From assembly GCF_001442535.1 (NCBI RefSeq), contig NZ_CP013141.1, forward strand, positions 1,748,577-1,812,576: DNA of 64,000 nucleotides. Reading direction: 5' to 3'. The first letter of the stretch is position 1, and each line of letters starts with the position of its first letter. The position numbers and the translations under genes were made by a program. Positions 25,721-35,176 of this stretch are shown one piece after another. A model generated the notes under the pieces. That model was not told where the DNA came from and did no database searches. It saw only the letters and a program-made list of their open reading frames with translations. The DNA comes from Lysobacter antibioticus (lineage in GTDB: Bacteria > Pseudomonadota > Gammaproteobacteria > Xanthomonadales > Xanthomonadaceae).

Positions 25721-28700
25721 ATGAATCAGAGCGACACGCAGAACGCAATTCTTCTGGCCACCGCATCGGCAGCCACGCATGGCATCCGAATGACGCGTAC
25801 TTCCCTGTTCCGATCGACCGCCTGCTGGTGCGTCGCGCTGAGCCTGGCGGCGACGCCCTTGCTCGCCAGCGCCGCCGAAGACGGCTCCGCACTGTCCGCG
25901 CCTGCGATCGAGAGCAGCGAAGACACCTCGTCTTCCAACGGCGAACAGCCGACCACAAGCGATGAACTGCTCGACGAGGAAGCGCCGCTGCTGCCGCTGG
26001 TATTCGATGGCATACCCAACAGTTCCACCTGGGATTCGATGGCCTTCGACGACGGCGGCATGGCCTCGCCGATGGGCGTGATTCAACCGCCCGACCCGAC
26101 CAACAACAGCCTGCCCGGCATCAACGCATACCTCAGCAACTGGCTGCTCGGCAACGACTACCAGGCCTGCGGCCTACTCGGCAGCGGCTGCCTGACCATC
26201 GATCGCGCCAACTTCAACTATTCGTATCTGTCGCTGATCCTCAACCTGGTGCAGGCGCCGAACGTGCTCGACCTGGACGGCAACCAACCGGCCAACCACC
26301 TGACCCTGATCGGCGCGGTGCAATCCGACAGCTACATCCAATTCCAGGACAGCAACTACATCGGCAACAACAACAACGCCTCGTGCGTGATCATCGGCCT
26401 GGCCTGCACCTGGCGCACCAATCCCGCGCAGAACAACCAGGTCATCATCGGCGACGGCAGCTACGCCAACGGCTCCAACACCATCGTCATGGGCACCAAC
26501 GCCCGCCATCAGCTGCCGACCGTCACTGCGGCCTCGCAAGGCTTCGTCGGCGGCCCCGACACCAACTACGCCGCGCGCCTGGGCAACTCCGTGCTGATCG
26601 GCGACAACAGCTTCGGCAACGCCGACCGCCAGACCATCCTCGGCTTCGGCGCGACCTCGACCCACGCCAACAGCGTCGCGCTCGGCGCCGGTTCCAGCAC
26701 CGCGCTCGGCGCCCAGAGCGGCTACACCGCCTTCGGCCTGGTCGCGCCGCAGACCTCGGCCGGCGAAGTTTCGATCGGCGCCGCCGGTTCGACCCGCAAG
26801 CTGACCAACGTCGCCGCCGGCAGCACCGGCACCGACGCGGTCAACGTGGCCCAGTTGCAGGGCGCACTGGCCAATGCCGCGGCCGATCCGTTCGCGGTCA
26901 AGTACGACGACCTCGGCGGTACGCCCGACTTCGGCAACGTCACCCTGCAGGGCCCGGGCGGCACCGTCATCTCCAACCTGGGCGCCGGCGTCATCGCCGC
27001 CGGCAGCACCCAGGCGGTGAACGGCAGCCAGATCTTCGCAATCAGCCAGTCCAATGCGCAGCGCCTCGGCGCCGGCGCCACAGTCGCCGCCGACGGCACC
27101 GTCACCGCGCCGAACTTCATCATCGACGGCAACGGCTACAACAACGCCGGCGACGCCTTCGCCGCGGTCAACACCGGCATGGCCGCGGCCGAGGCCTTCG
27201 CCGTGCAGTACGACGACGACGGCACCGGCAATCCCGACTACGGCAACGTCACCCTGCGCGGCCCGGCCGGCACCGGCACCTTGATCGGCAACCTCGCCGC
27301 CGGCCAGATCACCGCCGCCAGCTTCGACGCCATCAACGGCAGCCAGATATTCGGCATCGGCACTTCCGTGGCTAACCTGCTCGGCGGCGGCACCACGTTC
27401 AACGCCGGCGGCACCTTCACCGCGCCGAACTACGTCATCGGCGGCAACACCTACAACAACGTCGGCGCCGCGCTGACCGCGCTCGACGGCGGCCTGACCG
27501 GCAGCAACGCCTTCGCCGTGCGCTACGACGACGACGGCACCGGCAACCCCGACTACGGCAACGTCACCCTGCAGGGACCGGTTGGCACCGGCACCGTGAT
27601 CGACAACCTCGCCGGCGGCACGATCGCGGTCGGTAGCCTGCAAGCGGTCAATGGCGGCCAGTTGTTCGGCCTGGGCACCTCGACTGCGGCGCTGTTCGGC
27701 GGCGGCGCGACCTTCAACGTCGGCGGCGGCTTCACCGCCCCGAATTACGTCATCGGCGGCAACACCTACAACGACGTCGGCTCGGCGCTGAGCGCGCTCG
27801 ACGGCAGCGTCGCCGGCAACGACGCCTTCGCCCTGAAATACGACGACGACGGCACCGGCAACCCCGACTACACCCGCGCCACCCTGCGCGGCCCCGCAGG
27901 CACCGGCACCACCCTGGACAATGTCGCCAACGGCCTGATAGCCGCCGGCAGCCTGGAGGCCGTCAACGGCGGCCAGGTGCAGGGCTTCGGCGACGGCATC
28001 GCCTCGATCTTCGGCGCCGGCGCCAGCTTCAGCGGCGGCGTCTTCGGCGCACCGAGCTTCACCGTGCAAGGCGGCAGCTACCAGGACGTCGGTGCGGCCT
28101 TCGCCGCGGTCGACGCCAGCCTGACCAACATCAACAACCGCATCGACAACCTGCCGCCGGGCGGCACCCCCGAACCGCGCATCGCCATCGACGGCACCGG
28201 CAACGCCACGGTCGGCACCGGCACCCGCGCGATCGCCGCCGGCGCCAGCGCCAGCGCCATGGGCCAGCATGCCGTCGCGGTCGGCGGCGATGCCTATGCC
28301 GCCGGCGACAACGACACCGCGATCGGCGGCAACGCCCGGGTCAACGCCGACGGCAGCACCGCGGTCGGCGCCAACAGCAGCATCTCGGCGTCCGCGACCA
28401 ATGCGGTCGCGGTCGGCGAAAGCGCCAGCGTGACGGCCTCGGGCGCGGTCGCTCTGGGCCAGGGCGCGGTCGCCGACCGCGCCAATACGGTTTCGGTGGG
28501 CACCGCCAGCGCCCAGCGCCAGATCGTCAACGTCGCCGCCGGCAGCCAGGACAACGACGCGGTCAACGTCGCCCAGCTGCGCTCCTCGCAGGCCGGCACG
28601 GTGCGTTACGACACCAACGTCGACGGCAGCGTCAACACCACCCAGGTGACCCTCAACAACGGCGGCGGCTCGGTGCAGATCCGCAACGTCCGCGCCGGCA

Positions 28701-29059
28701 CCAGCAACACCGATGCGGTCAACGTCCAGCAGCTCAACGACGGCGTCAACCGCGCCATCACCACCTCCAACCAATACACCGACAACTGGGGCAACGGCCT
28801 GCGCCGCGAGATCGGCCAGCTCGACGACAAGGCCAGCGCCGGCGTCGCTTCGGCGATGGCGGTCGCGGGTCTGCCGCAGTCGTACATGCCCGGCAAGAGC
28901 ATGGCGGCGATCGCGGCGAGCTCGTTCCGCGGCGAAACCGGCTTCGCGATCGGCGTCTCGACGATCAGCGAGGACGGCCGCTGGGTCTACAAATTCTCCG
29001 GCAACAGCAACTCCAAGGGCGATGTCGGCGTGACCGTCGGCGCCGGCCTGATGTGGTGA
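25721..29059 (+). CDS. YadA-like trimeric autotransporter adhesin
   Basis: 1112 residues. The signal peptide is preceded by an extended N-terminus of about 23 residues; a second ATG at 25790 would remove that extension. A passenger of low-complexity Gly/Asn/Ala sequence contains YadA head-type repeats (SVALGAGSST, AVAVGESASV) and neck motifs VNVAQL. Four imperfect repeats of about 105 residues begin near 26885, 27191, 27506 and 27821, with YDDDGTGNPDYGNVTL at their start in the last three. The C-terminal anchor (about 1035-1112, AGVASAMAVAGLPQ to VTVGAGLMW) should trimerise in the outer membrane. Predicted role: surface attachment or biofilm. Confidence 0.93.
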   Translation: MNQSDTQNAILLATASAATHGIRMTRTSLFRSTACWCVALSLAATPLLASAAEDGSALSAPAIESSEDTSSSNGEQPTTSDELLDEEAPLLPLVFDGIPNSSTWDSMAFDDGGMASPMGVIQPPDPTNNSLPGINAYLSNWLLGNDYQACGLLGSGCLTIDRANFNYSYLSLILNLVQAPNVLDLDGNQPANHLTLIGAVQSDSYIQFQDSNYIGNNNNASCVIIGLACTWRTNPAQNNQVIIGDGSYANGSNTIVMGTNARHQLPTVTAASQGFVGGPDTNYAARLGNSVLIGDNSFGNADRQTILGFGATSTHANSVALGAGSSTALGAQSGYTAFGLVAPQTSAGEVSIGAAGSTRKLTNVAAGSTGTDAVNVAQLQGALANAAADPFAVKYDDLGGTPDFGNVTLQGPGGTVISNLGAGVIAAGSTQAVNGSQIFAISQSNAQRLGAGATVAADGTVTAPNFIIDGNGYNNAGDAFAAVNTGMAAAEAFAVQYDDDGTGNPDYGNVTLRGPAGTGTLIGNLAAGQITAASFDAINGSQIFGIGTSVANLLGGGTTFNAGGTFTAPNYVIGGNTYNNVGAALTALDGGLTGSNAFAVRYDDDGTGNPDYGNVTLQGPVGTGTVIDNLAGGTIAVGSLQAVNGGQLFGLGTSTAALFGGGATFNVGGGFTAPNYVIGGNTYNDVGSALSALDGSVAGNDAFALKYDDDGTGNPDYTRATLRGPAGTGTTLDNVANGLIAAGSLEAVNGGQVQGFGDGIASIFGAGASFSGGVFGAPSFTVQGGSYQDVGAAFAAVDASLTNINNRIDNLPPGGTPEPRIAIDGTGNATVGTGTRAIAAGASASAMGQHAVAVGGDAYAAGDNDTAIGGNARVNADGSTAVGANSSISASATNAVAVGESASVTASGAVALGQGAVADRANTVSVGTASAQRQIVNVAAGSQDNDAVNVAQLRSSQAGTVRYDTNVDGSVNTTQVTLNNGGGSVQIRNVRAGTSNTDAVNVQQLNDGVNRAITTSNQYTDNWGNGLRREIGQLDDKASAGVASAMAVAGLPQSYMPGKSMAAIAASSFRGETGFAIGVSTISEDGRWVYKFSGNSNSKGDVGVTVGAGLMW
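26885..28135 (+). repeat. Four direct repeats of about 315 bp inside the adhesin gene
   Basis: Units start near 26885 (divergent, about 306 bp), 27191, 27506 and 27821. The last three are spaced exactly 315 bp, keeping frame. GTACGACGACGACGGCACC-type runs and GTCATCGGCGGCAACACCTA recur. Recombination between units would change adhesin length in steps of 105 residues. Confidence 0.88.
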
Positions 29060-29116
29060 GCCCGGACACCTGACCTCCCCCCGGCGACCGCGCGCGCCCC
29101 GCCGTGGTACGCCAGG

Positions 29117-29148
29117 CCGCCCGAAGCGATTCGGGCGGTCTTCTTTTG
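29117..29148 (+). terminator. Rho-independent terminator of the adhesin gene
   Basis: CCGCCCGAA pairs with TTCGGGCGG and is followed by TCTTCTTTT, about 60 bases after the stop codon. Confidence 0.85.
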
Positions 29149-29247
29149 CGACACCGTCGCTGCCGCGGCGCAGCGCCGACCTTGGATAGCCGCCGCATCG
29201 CCGCCATCTAGCCCACAGCCCCGCCCCACCTGCGACCACGCCCCCGA

Positions 29248-30093
29248 ATGAATCCGAACGCCGCCGACACCCGCGATGCGCACACCGCCGCACAGGCCCT
29301 GTACGAGTGGCTGCGCCCGCACCGGCGCGTGTTCGTGCTGACCGGCGCCGGCCTCAGCACCGGTTCGGGCATCCCGCATTACCGCGACGAGAACGGCGCC
29401 TGGCAGCGCAAGCCGCCGATCGATTTCCGCGCCTTCGTCGGCGACGCCCGCGCCCGTGCCCGCTACTGGGCACGCAGCTTCGTCGGCTGGCCTTCGTTCG
29501 CCGGCGCGCGGCCGAACAGCGGCCACCAGGCCCTGGCGCGTTGGCAGGAACGCGACGGCCCGCATGCGCTGGTGACCCAGAACGTCGACGGCCTGCACGC
29601 ACGCGCCGGCAGCCGCGACGTGGTCGATCTGCACGGCTGCCTGGACGAGATCGTCTGCCTCGATTGCGGCGCGCGGCGTGCGCGCGAGTCGGTGCAAACC
29701 GAGTTGGCCGAACGCAATCCGGATTGGGTCGACCTCGACGCGGCGGTCCTGCCCGACGGCGACGCCGACCTGGAAGGCCTGGAGTTCGAGCGCTTCGCCA
29801 CGCCGGTGTGCGAACACTGCGGCGGCATGGTCAAGCCCGACGTGGTGTTCTTCGGCGAAAACGTGCCGCGTGCGCGCGTCGCCGCGGCCCAGCAGGCCCT
29901 GGCCGAAGCCGACGCGATGTTGGTGGTGGGTTCGTCGCTGATGGTCTATTCGGGCTACCGCTTCGCCCGCGCCGCGCGCGAGGCCGGCCTGCCGCTGGCC
30001 CTGCTCAACCGAGGCGTGACCCGCGCCGACGACATCGCCACGCTCAAGCTCGAAGCCGATTGCTCGGCGACCTTGCAGGCGGCGTTGGGGTGA
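29248..30093 (+). CDS. Sir2-family NAD-dependent protein deacylase
   Basis: 281 residues, soluble. The Rossmann and catalytic motifs are intact: GAGLSTGSGIPHYR near residue 33, TQNVDGLH near 111 and the catalytic HG in VDLHG. Four Cys for structural zinc occur as CLDC and CEHC, followed by GGMVKPDVVFFGE and GSSLMVYSG. Sirtuins remove acyl groups from lysine using NAD; this sequence looks closest to class II (SIRT4-like) enzymes, whose acyl preference varies. It is flanked by a terminator upstream and repeats downstream. Confidence 0.94.
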   Translation: MNPNAADTRDAHTAAQALYEWLRPHRRVFVLTGAGLSTGSGIPHYRDENGAWQRKPPIDFRAFVGDARARARYWARSFVGWPSFAGARPNSGHQALARWQERDGPHALVTQNVDGLHARAGSRDVVDLHGCLDEIVCLDCGARRARESVQTELAERNPDWVDLDAAVLPDGDADLEGLEFERFATPVCEHCGGMVKPDVVFFGENVPRARVAAAQQALAEADAMLVVGSSLMVYSGYRFARAAREAGLPLALLNRGVTRADDIATLKLEADCSATLQAALG

Positions 30094-30138
30094 TTGGCGG
30101 GAATCGGGAATCGGGAATCGGCTAAGGATATCGCCGAC

Positions 30139-30163
30139 TGTAGGAGCGGCGTGAGCCGCGACC
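30139..30163. repeat. TAGGAGCGGCG-type palindromic repeat
   Basis: A near-consensus copy of the dispersed element, forward orientation, 46 bases after the sirtuin stop and just before the 170-bp tandem array. Confidence 0.8.
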
Positions 30164-30167
30164 AACC

Positions 30168-30676
30168 GAAGAAGTTGACGCCAGCGCTATAACCGAAGCC
30201 CGGGCAATCGGCGCTTGGTTTTTTGTACGTCGCAGACCCTGGCTGCGGACGAAGACGTCGTACTTCACCGCTTCGCTTGTCGCGGCTCACGCCGCTCCTA
30301 CCCAGAAGCGGCGCGCTGTCGCTTATCGCGTCCGACGCAAGAAATTACCCCAGCGCTGCAACCGAAGCCCGGGCAATCGGCGCTTGGTTTTTTGTACGTC
30401 GCAGACCCTGGCTGCGGACGAAGACGTGGTACTTCACCGCTTCGCTTGTCGCGGCTCGCGCCGCTCCTACCCAGAAGCGGTGCGCTGGCGCTCATAGCGT
30501 CCGACGCAAGAAGTTGGCGCCAGCGCCGCAACCGAAGCCCGGGCAATCGGTGCTTGTTTTTTGTACGTCGCAGACCCTGCCTGCGGACGAAGACATGGTA
30601 CCTCCCCGCTTGGCTTGTCGCGGCTCGCGCCGCTCCTACCCAGAAGCGGCGCGCTGGCGCTCAGGGCGTCGGACGC
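30168..30676. repeat. Three tandem copies of a 170-bp repeat
   Basis: Units begin at 30192, 30361 and 30531 (spacings 169 and 170 bp) with ACCGAAGCCCGGGCAATCGG. Each contains TTTTTTGTACGTCGCAGACC, an inverted TAGGAGCGGCG element, and a tail near GCGTC(C/G)GACGC. A partial tail precedes the first unit. The last unit runs about 16 bp into the GDPD gene and covers its stop codon. The 567-bp gap 30094-30660 holds only this and the single repeat before it; I see no gene. Confidence 0.9.
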
Positions 30677-31965
30677 CGGTCGATGCGGCTGTGTTCGAGA
30701 AACAGCTTGCGCGCGGCCACGCCTATGTCGGGCTGGTCGATGAAGAAGCCCTGCACGCCCAGGGCGTAGAGCTGCAGGGCCTCGCCGAGCGCGCTCTGGA
30801 CGATGCCGTTGGCGCTCTGGCTCAGGAAGGGCTCCTCGGCGCGCACCGTGTACGGATGCACCTGCAAGCCGAGCTGCAGCGCGCGGCCGAGCACCGGATG
30901 GACGAAACCGGTATTGCGGGTGGCGAGCAAAGCGTTGCCGTCGCCGTCGGCATCGCGCTTGGCCGGCAGGGCCACGCGCGGCAGCAGACTGCTTTTGGAC
31001 GGGCCCAGGCCGGCGAGGTAGTGCGTCCGCATCCAGGTCAGCGCCGCGGTTTCGGTCAGCGCCGCATAGCCGGTGCCGGCGCCGATGCCGCCCGGGATCG
31101 CCGTGCCCAGATCGCCATAGATCGCGCCCAGGTCGCTGCCGTGCGCGAGGTGGTAGACGAAGTCGTAGGGACGGTCGCGCTCGAAGTCGCCGTACAGCTG
31201 CACCAGCGGCAGATCGATGCCGGCCTTCGGCAGGATCCTGCGCTTGAGTTCGATCAGGTTGGCGACCTCGAAACTCTGGATATAGACCCGCGCCGGGTCG
31301 GTGAAACCCTCGGCGACCAAGGTCTGCACCAGCTTTTCGCCGAGCGAGACCCGGATCGGGCTGCCGTCGATGCGCTTGCCTTCGAAGGCGAACCAGGTCG
31401 GATGCTTGGTCTCGGGATAAATGCCGATGACGCGGCCGTCGCGGCTGTGCTCCTTGGCCAGGGCGATCACCTCGCGCAGGGTCGCGATCTCGAACCGACC
31501 ATCGAAGCGCTTGTTGCCGGGGCGGATCTGCGGGATGCGTTCGCGCGCGCGCAGGGTCTTGAGTTCGGCCAGGCTGAAGTCTTCGGTGAACCAGCCGGTG
31601 AGGGTCTCGCCGTCGATGACCTTGCTGACGCGGCGGTCGGCGAATTCCGGGTGGTCGGCGACGTCGGTGGTGCCGGAGATCTCGTTCTCGTGGCGGACCA
31701 CCAGTTCGCCGTCGCGGGTCGCGACCAGGTCCGGCTCGATGAAGTCGGCGCCCTGCTGGATCGCCAGGCGATAGGCCTCGAGCGTGTGCTCGGGGCGATA
31801 GCCGCTGGCGCCGCGGTGGGCGATCACGATCAGGCGCGGGGTTTCGGCGGTCTGCACGGCGGACGAAGACTCCGGGACGGCGGGAGCGGACGTGGCGTTC
31901 GCCGCCGCGCCGGCCAGCGCGCCGCAGACGATCCAGGCCAGTCTAAGAGATGTACTGCGCTTCAC
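30661..31965 (-). CDS. glpQ: Periplasmic glycerophosphodiester phosphodiesterase
   Basis: 434 residues, starting with GTG at 31965: GGGGAGA lies nine bases upstream and the frame then opens with a clear signal peptide (KRSTSLRLAWIVCGALAGAAA). An upstream ATG at 32031 would add an Arg-rich stretch with no family support. The enzyme hydrolyses glycerophosphodiesters to glycerol-3-phosphate and an alcohol. GDPD motifs are visible: IAHRGASGYRPEHTLEAY, the metal-binding EPDL, VRHENEISGTTDV and the late QSFEVANL. The last codons overlap a 170-bp tandem repeat. Divergent from an amino-acid permease gene. Confidence 0.92.
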   Translation of the reverse strand: MKRSTSLRLAWIVCGALAGAAANATSAPAVPESSSAVQTAETPRLIVIAHRGASGYRPEHTLEAYRLAIQQGADFIEPDLVATRDGELVVRHENEISGTTDVADHPEFADRRVSKVIDGETLTGWFTEDFSLAELKTLRARERIPQIRPGNKRFDGRFEIATLREVIALAKEHSRDGRVIGIYPETKHPTWFAFEGKRIDGSPIRVSLGEKLVQTLVAEGFTDPARVYIQSFEVANLIELKRRILPKAGIDLPLVQLYGDFERDRPYDFVYHLAHGSDLGAIYGDLGTAIPGGIGAGTGYAALTETAALTWMRTHYLAGLGPSKSSLLPRVALPAKRDADGDGNALLATRNTGFVHPVLGRALQLGLQVHPYTVRAEEPFLSQSANGIVQSALGEALQLYALGVQGFFIDQPDIGVAARKLFLEHSRIDRRPTP

Positions 31966-32193
31966 CGGTCGATTCTCCCCAAAGTCATGTGCACCCAAGC
32001 AGGTCCGCGTGCGCCGCCGGCGCGCGTCCAAGCTGCGCCGGCCGCGAGCGCGGGTGCGCCGGCCGCGCCCGACCCGCCATCATCGGGCCTGGGCATTGCC
32101 GCGATTTGACGATCCCGCCCCAGAACGGTCCCGTATTGAAGCGCGGCCCGCCGCAGCCGCTATGATGCGGCGATCATTCGGGGAGAGCGTTCG

Positions 32194-33633
32194 ATGAGCC
32201 TGGTGGCCAAGGTATTGCGGCACAAGTCGGTGGAACAACTGCAGGCCGAGGCCAGCAAACGTACGGATTTCCGCCGCGTACTCGGGCTCTGGCAGCTCAC
32301 CGCGATCGGCATCGGCGGCATCATCGGCGTCGGGGTATTCGTCCTCGCCGGCCACGAAGCCGCCACCAACGCCGGCCCTGCCGTCGCCCTCGCCTTCCTG
32401 CTCGCCGGCATCGCCAGCGCCGCGGCGGCGCTGTGCTACGCCGAGTTCGCCGGCATGATCCCGGTCACCGGCAGCGCCTACACCTACAGCTACGCCACCC
32501 TCGGCGAGCTGCCGGCCTGGCTGATCGGCTGGGACCTGTTGCTCGAATACGCGCTGATCGTGGCGGTGGTCGCGATCGGCTGGTCCGGTTACGTGCAGGC
32601 CCTGCTCGGCAGCGCCGGCTTCTATCTGCCGGTGTGGGCGCAGGGCGCCATCGGCACCGGCGAAGGCCGCGTCTTCAACCTGATCGCGGCCCTGGCCACG
32701 ATCGGCGTGTCGGCCTTGCTGGTGTTCCGCACCGAATGGGGCGCGCGCTTCAACACCGTGATCGTCGCGATCAAGGTCATCGCGGTGGTGCTGGTGATCG
32801 GCGTCGGCGCGTTCTATATCGACCCGGCCAACTGGGTGCCGTTCATTCCCGAGCGCGTCGTCGACGCCGACGGCGTCGGCCACTTCGGCCTGCAGGGCAT
32901 CGCGACGGCTGCCGCGGTGGTGTTCTTCGCGGTGTTCGGCTACGACACCCTGACCACCGCCGCCGAGGAATCCAAGAACCCGCAGCGCGATCTGCCGCGC
33001 GCGGTGCTGCTGTCGCTCGGCGTGTCGATGGCGCTGTACCTGGCGGTGTCGCTGGTACTGACCGGCATCGCGCCCTATACCACCCTCGGCGGCGACGCCC
33101 CGGTCTCGGAAGCCTTCACCCGCCTCGGCCTGCCCTGGATCGCCGCGGCCATCTCGATCTCGGCGGTGATCGGCATCGCCAGCGTGCTGTTCGCCTTCAT
33201 GCTCGGCGCGGCACGCATCTGGTTCTCGCTGTCGCGCGACGGCTTGCTGCCGGGCTGGTTCGCCAAGATCCATCCCAAGTACGGCACGCCGCACCGCCCG
33301 ACCATCGTGCTCGGCATCTTCACCGCCCTGGTCGCCGGCTTCCTGCCGATCGGCGAGGTCGCCAAGCTGGTCAATATCGGCGTGCTTTCGGCGTTCATCG
33401 TGATCTGCGCCTCGGTATGGGTGCTGCGCGTGCGCAAGCCCGACCTGCACCGCGCCTTCCGCACCCCGTTGGTGCCGCTGATCCCGCTGATCGGCATCGG
33501 CTTCTCGATCTGGCTGCTGTCCGAGCTGGCCGCGATCACCTGGCTGATCTTCCTGGTCTGGGTCAGCCTGGGCCTGCTGGTCTATTTCGGCTACGGCATG
33601 CGCCACAGCAAGCTGGCGCAGGAACAAGCCTGA
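32194..33633 (+). CDS. APC-family amino-acid permease
   Basis: 479 residues; GGGGAGAG upstream supports the ATG. About twelve hydrophobic segments fill the protein. The first unwound helix has GIGGIIGVGVFVLAG, the family's substrate-binding signature, and FAVFGYDTLTTAAEESKNPQRDLPRAV is the conserved helix 6 to 7 region of cationic amino-acid transporter-like permeases (YfnA/CAT type). It is an inner-membrane importer or exchanger; the substrate is not determinable. The stop is followed by three copies of a CCTGACAAAGCAGG-like 15-mer (33631-33676). Confidence 0.92.
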   Translation: MSLVAKVLRHKSVEQLQAEASKRTDFRRVLGLWQLTAIGIGGIIGVGVFVLAGHEAATNAGPAVALAFLLAGIASAAAALCYAEFAGMIPVTGSAYTYSYATLGELPAWLIGWDLLLEYALIVAVVAIGWSGYVQALLGSAGFYLPVWAQGAIGTGEGRVFNLIAALATIGVSALLVFRTEWGARFNTVIVAIKVIAVVLVIGVGAFYIDPANWVPFIPERVVDADGVGHFGLQGIATAAAVVFFAVFGYDTLTTAAEESKNPQRDLPRAVLLSLGVSMALYLAVSLVLTGIAPYTTLGGDAPVSEAFTRLGLPWIAAAISISAVIGIASVLFAFMLGAARIWFSLSRDGLLPGWFAKIHPKYGTPHRPTIVLGIFTALVAGFLPIGEVAKLVNIGVLSAFIVICASVWVLRVRKPDLHRAFRTPLVPLIPLIGIGFSIWLLSELAAITWLIFLVWVSLGLLVYFGYGMRHSKLAQEQA

Positions 33634-33682
33634 CAAAAGCAGGCCTGACGAAAGCGGGCCTGACAAAGCAGACCTGAATCAA

Positions 33683-33710
33683 GCCGGCAGGGCCCGTCGG
33701 GTCCTGCCGG
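33683..33710 (+). terminator. Possible terminator hairpin after the permease gene
   Basis: CCGGCAGG pairs with CCTGCCGG around a GC-rich loop, but the following T tract is weak. Confidence 0.4.
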
Positions 33711-33784
33711 TGCGCGCTGGGCTTGTTTTATGGGCCGCTCTTACAGGAGCTGCGGACGCGGACGCCGTGAAGCGATAGCTGCGT

Positions 33785-33810
33785 GGTCGCGGCTTGCGCC
33801 GCTCCTACCC
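33785..33810. repeat. TAGGAGCGGCG-type palindromic repeat (inverted)
   Basis: An inverted copy of the dispersed element in the convergent gap between the permease and cyclopropane synthase genes. Confidence 0.75.
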
Positions 33811-33826
33811 TGAAGCGGCACCCGCT

Positions 33827-34963
33827 TCACCGGGGCGCGACGTAGCCGCCCGGCACGCCGTCCGGCGACAGGACCAGCTGCCACAGCTGCGCATGGCGGC
33901 TGCGGAAGGTCGCCATCGAAGCGGCCAGATAGAACCGCCACATGCGCCGGAAGCGCTCGTCGTAGCGCGCCGCGTCCAGATGCTCCCAACCGCGCTCGAC
34001 GTTGTCGCGCCAGGCCTGCAGAGTTAGGTCGTAGTCGGCGCTGAAGTTGTGCCAGTCCTCGATCACGAAGCGGTCTTCGACGTGCTCGGCGATCTGCTTG
34101 GCCGAGGGCAGCATCGAGTTCGGGAAGATGTACTTGGCGATCCACGGGTCGGAATGGGTGACCGAACGGTTGCCGCCGATCGTGTGCAGCAGGAACAGGC
34201 CGTCGCGCTTGAGGCAGCGGCGGGCGACGTCGAAATAACCGGCGTAGTTCTTGACCCCGACGTGCTCGAACATGCCGAGCGAGAAAATCCGGTCGAAGGG
34301 CTCGTCGAGCTCGCGGTAGTCCTGCAGGCGGAACTCGATCGGCAGCCCGGCGCAGAGTTCGTCGGCCAGGTCGGCCTGCTCGCGCGACACGGTCACGCCG
34401 ACCCCGCGGATGCCGTAGCGCTCGGCGGCGAACTTCAAGGCCTCGCCCCAACCGCTGCCGATGTCGAGCACGCGCATGCCGGGGCGCAGGCCGAGCTTGC
34501 GGCAGACCAGGTCGAGCTTGGCCTCCTGGGCCGCATCCAGGTCGTGCAGCGGCTGCCCGCGCTCGTCGCGCCAGTACCCGCAACTGTAGACCAGGCGCTT
34601 GCCGAGCATGGCCCGGTAGAGGTCGTTGCCGAGGTCGTAATGGCGCTCGCCGATGGTGAAGCTGCGACGGTGGCTCTGCAGATTGACCAGGTGAGCGCGC
34701 AGGCCGTCGAGAATCGCCGCCCAACCGTGGACCTGCTCATCGACATGGGCGCGCATCAGGCGCACCAGCATTTCGTCGAGCGAGTCGGTATGCCACATGC
34801 CGTCCATGTAGGACTCGCCCAGGCCGAGCGAGCCCTGCGCCATCACCCGGGAGTAGAACTCCTCGTCTTCGACGCGGATGTCCCAGGGCCGCTGGCCGTC
34901 GACACGCACGTCGGCCAGTTCCAGCAAGCCCTCGACTCGTTTACGCAGCGACGCAACGGACAT
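33827..34963 (-). CDS. cfa: Cyclopropane-fatty-acyl-phospholipid synthase
   Basis: 378 residues, matching the usual length. Cfa uses S-adenosylmethionine to methylenate unsaturated acyl chains of membrane phospholipids. A short N-terminal domain (VRVEDEEFYSRVMAQGSLGLGESYMDGMW, characteristic of Cfa) precedes the methyltransferase domain with the SAM site VLDIGSGWG near residue 167 and FEHVGVKNYAGYF near 234. The bicarbonate- and lipid-binding region at HYDLGNDLY is present. Probably induced in stationary phase in relatives; nothing here shows its regulation. Confidence 0.95.
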   Translation of the reverse strand: MSVASLRKRVEGLLELADVRVDGQRPWDIRVEDEEFYSRVMAQGSLGLGESYMDGMWHTDSLDEMLVRLMRAHVDEQVHGWAAILDGLRAHLVNLQSHRRSFTIGERHYDLGNDLYRAMLGKRLVYSCGYWRDERGQPLHDLDAAQEAKLDLVCRKLGLRPGMRVLDIGSGWGEALKFAAERYGIRGVGVTVSREQADLADELCAGLPIEFRLQDYRELDEPFDRIFSLGMFEHVGVKNYAGYFDVARRCLKRDGLFLLHTIGGNRSVTHSDPWIAKYIFPNSMLPSAKQIAEHVEDRFVIEDWHNFSADYDLTLQAWRDNVERGWEHLDAARYDERFRRMWRFYLAASMATFRSRHAQLWQLVLSPDGVPGGYVAPR

Positions 34964-35176
34964 ATCGGCCTCGGCTCGGTCGTTGAAACGCTCGGCACTG
35001 CCTGCGGATCACGGCGCTGATCGACCCGCTCTCTTCACTGAATGACGCTTCCGGGGCAACGCGCGCATGCCTGCCGCGTCGCCGCACGATAACAAACGCC
35101 TCGCCGCGCGATGTGCCGGGCTTGGCTGTTTCGCGCGCGCTCCGGCGGCGGTCGGACCGCCGGGGCGCGGCGGCAC

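Noticed and set aside
26174..29293. 1039-residue minus-strand frame rich in VVGVAGAVVVV
   Set aside because: It is the antisense of the repetitive adhesin gene, with no family signature or ribosome site.
30168..30676. CRISPR array
   Set aside because: The repeats are 170 bp, adjacent and without unique spacers, and no cas genes are present.
30661..32031. GDPD starting at the ATG at 32031
   Set aside because: That would place 22 Arg-rich residues before the signal peptide; the GTG at 31965 has a strong Shine-Dalgarno site.
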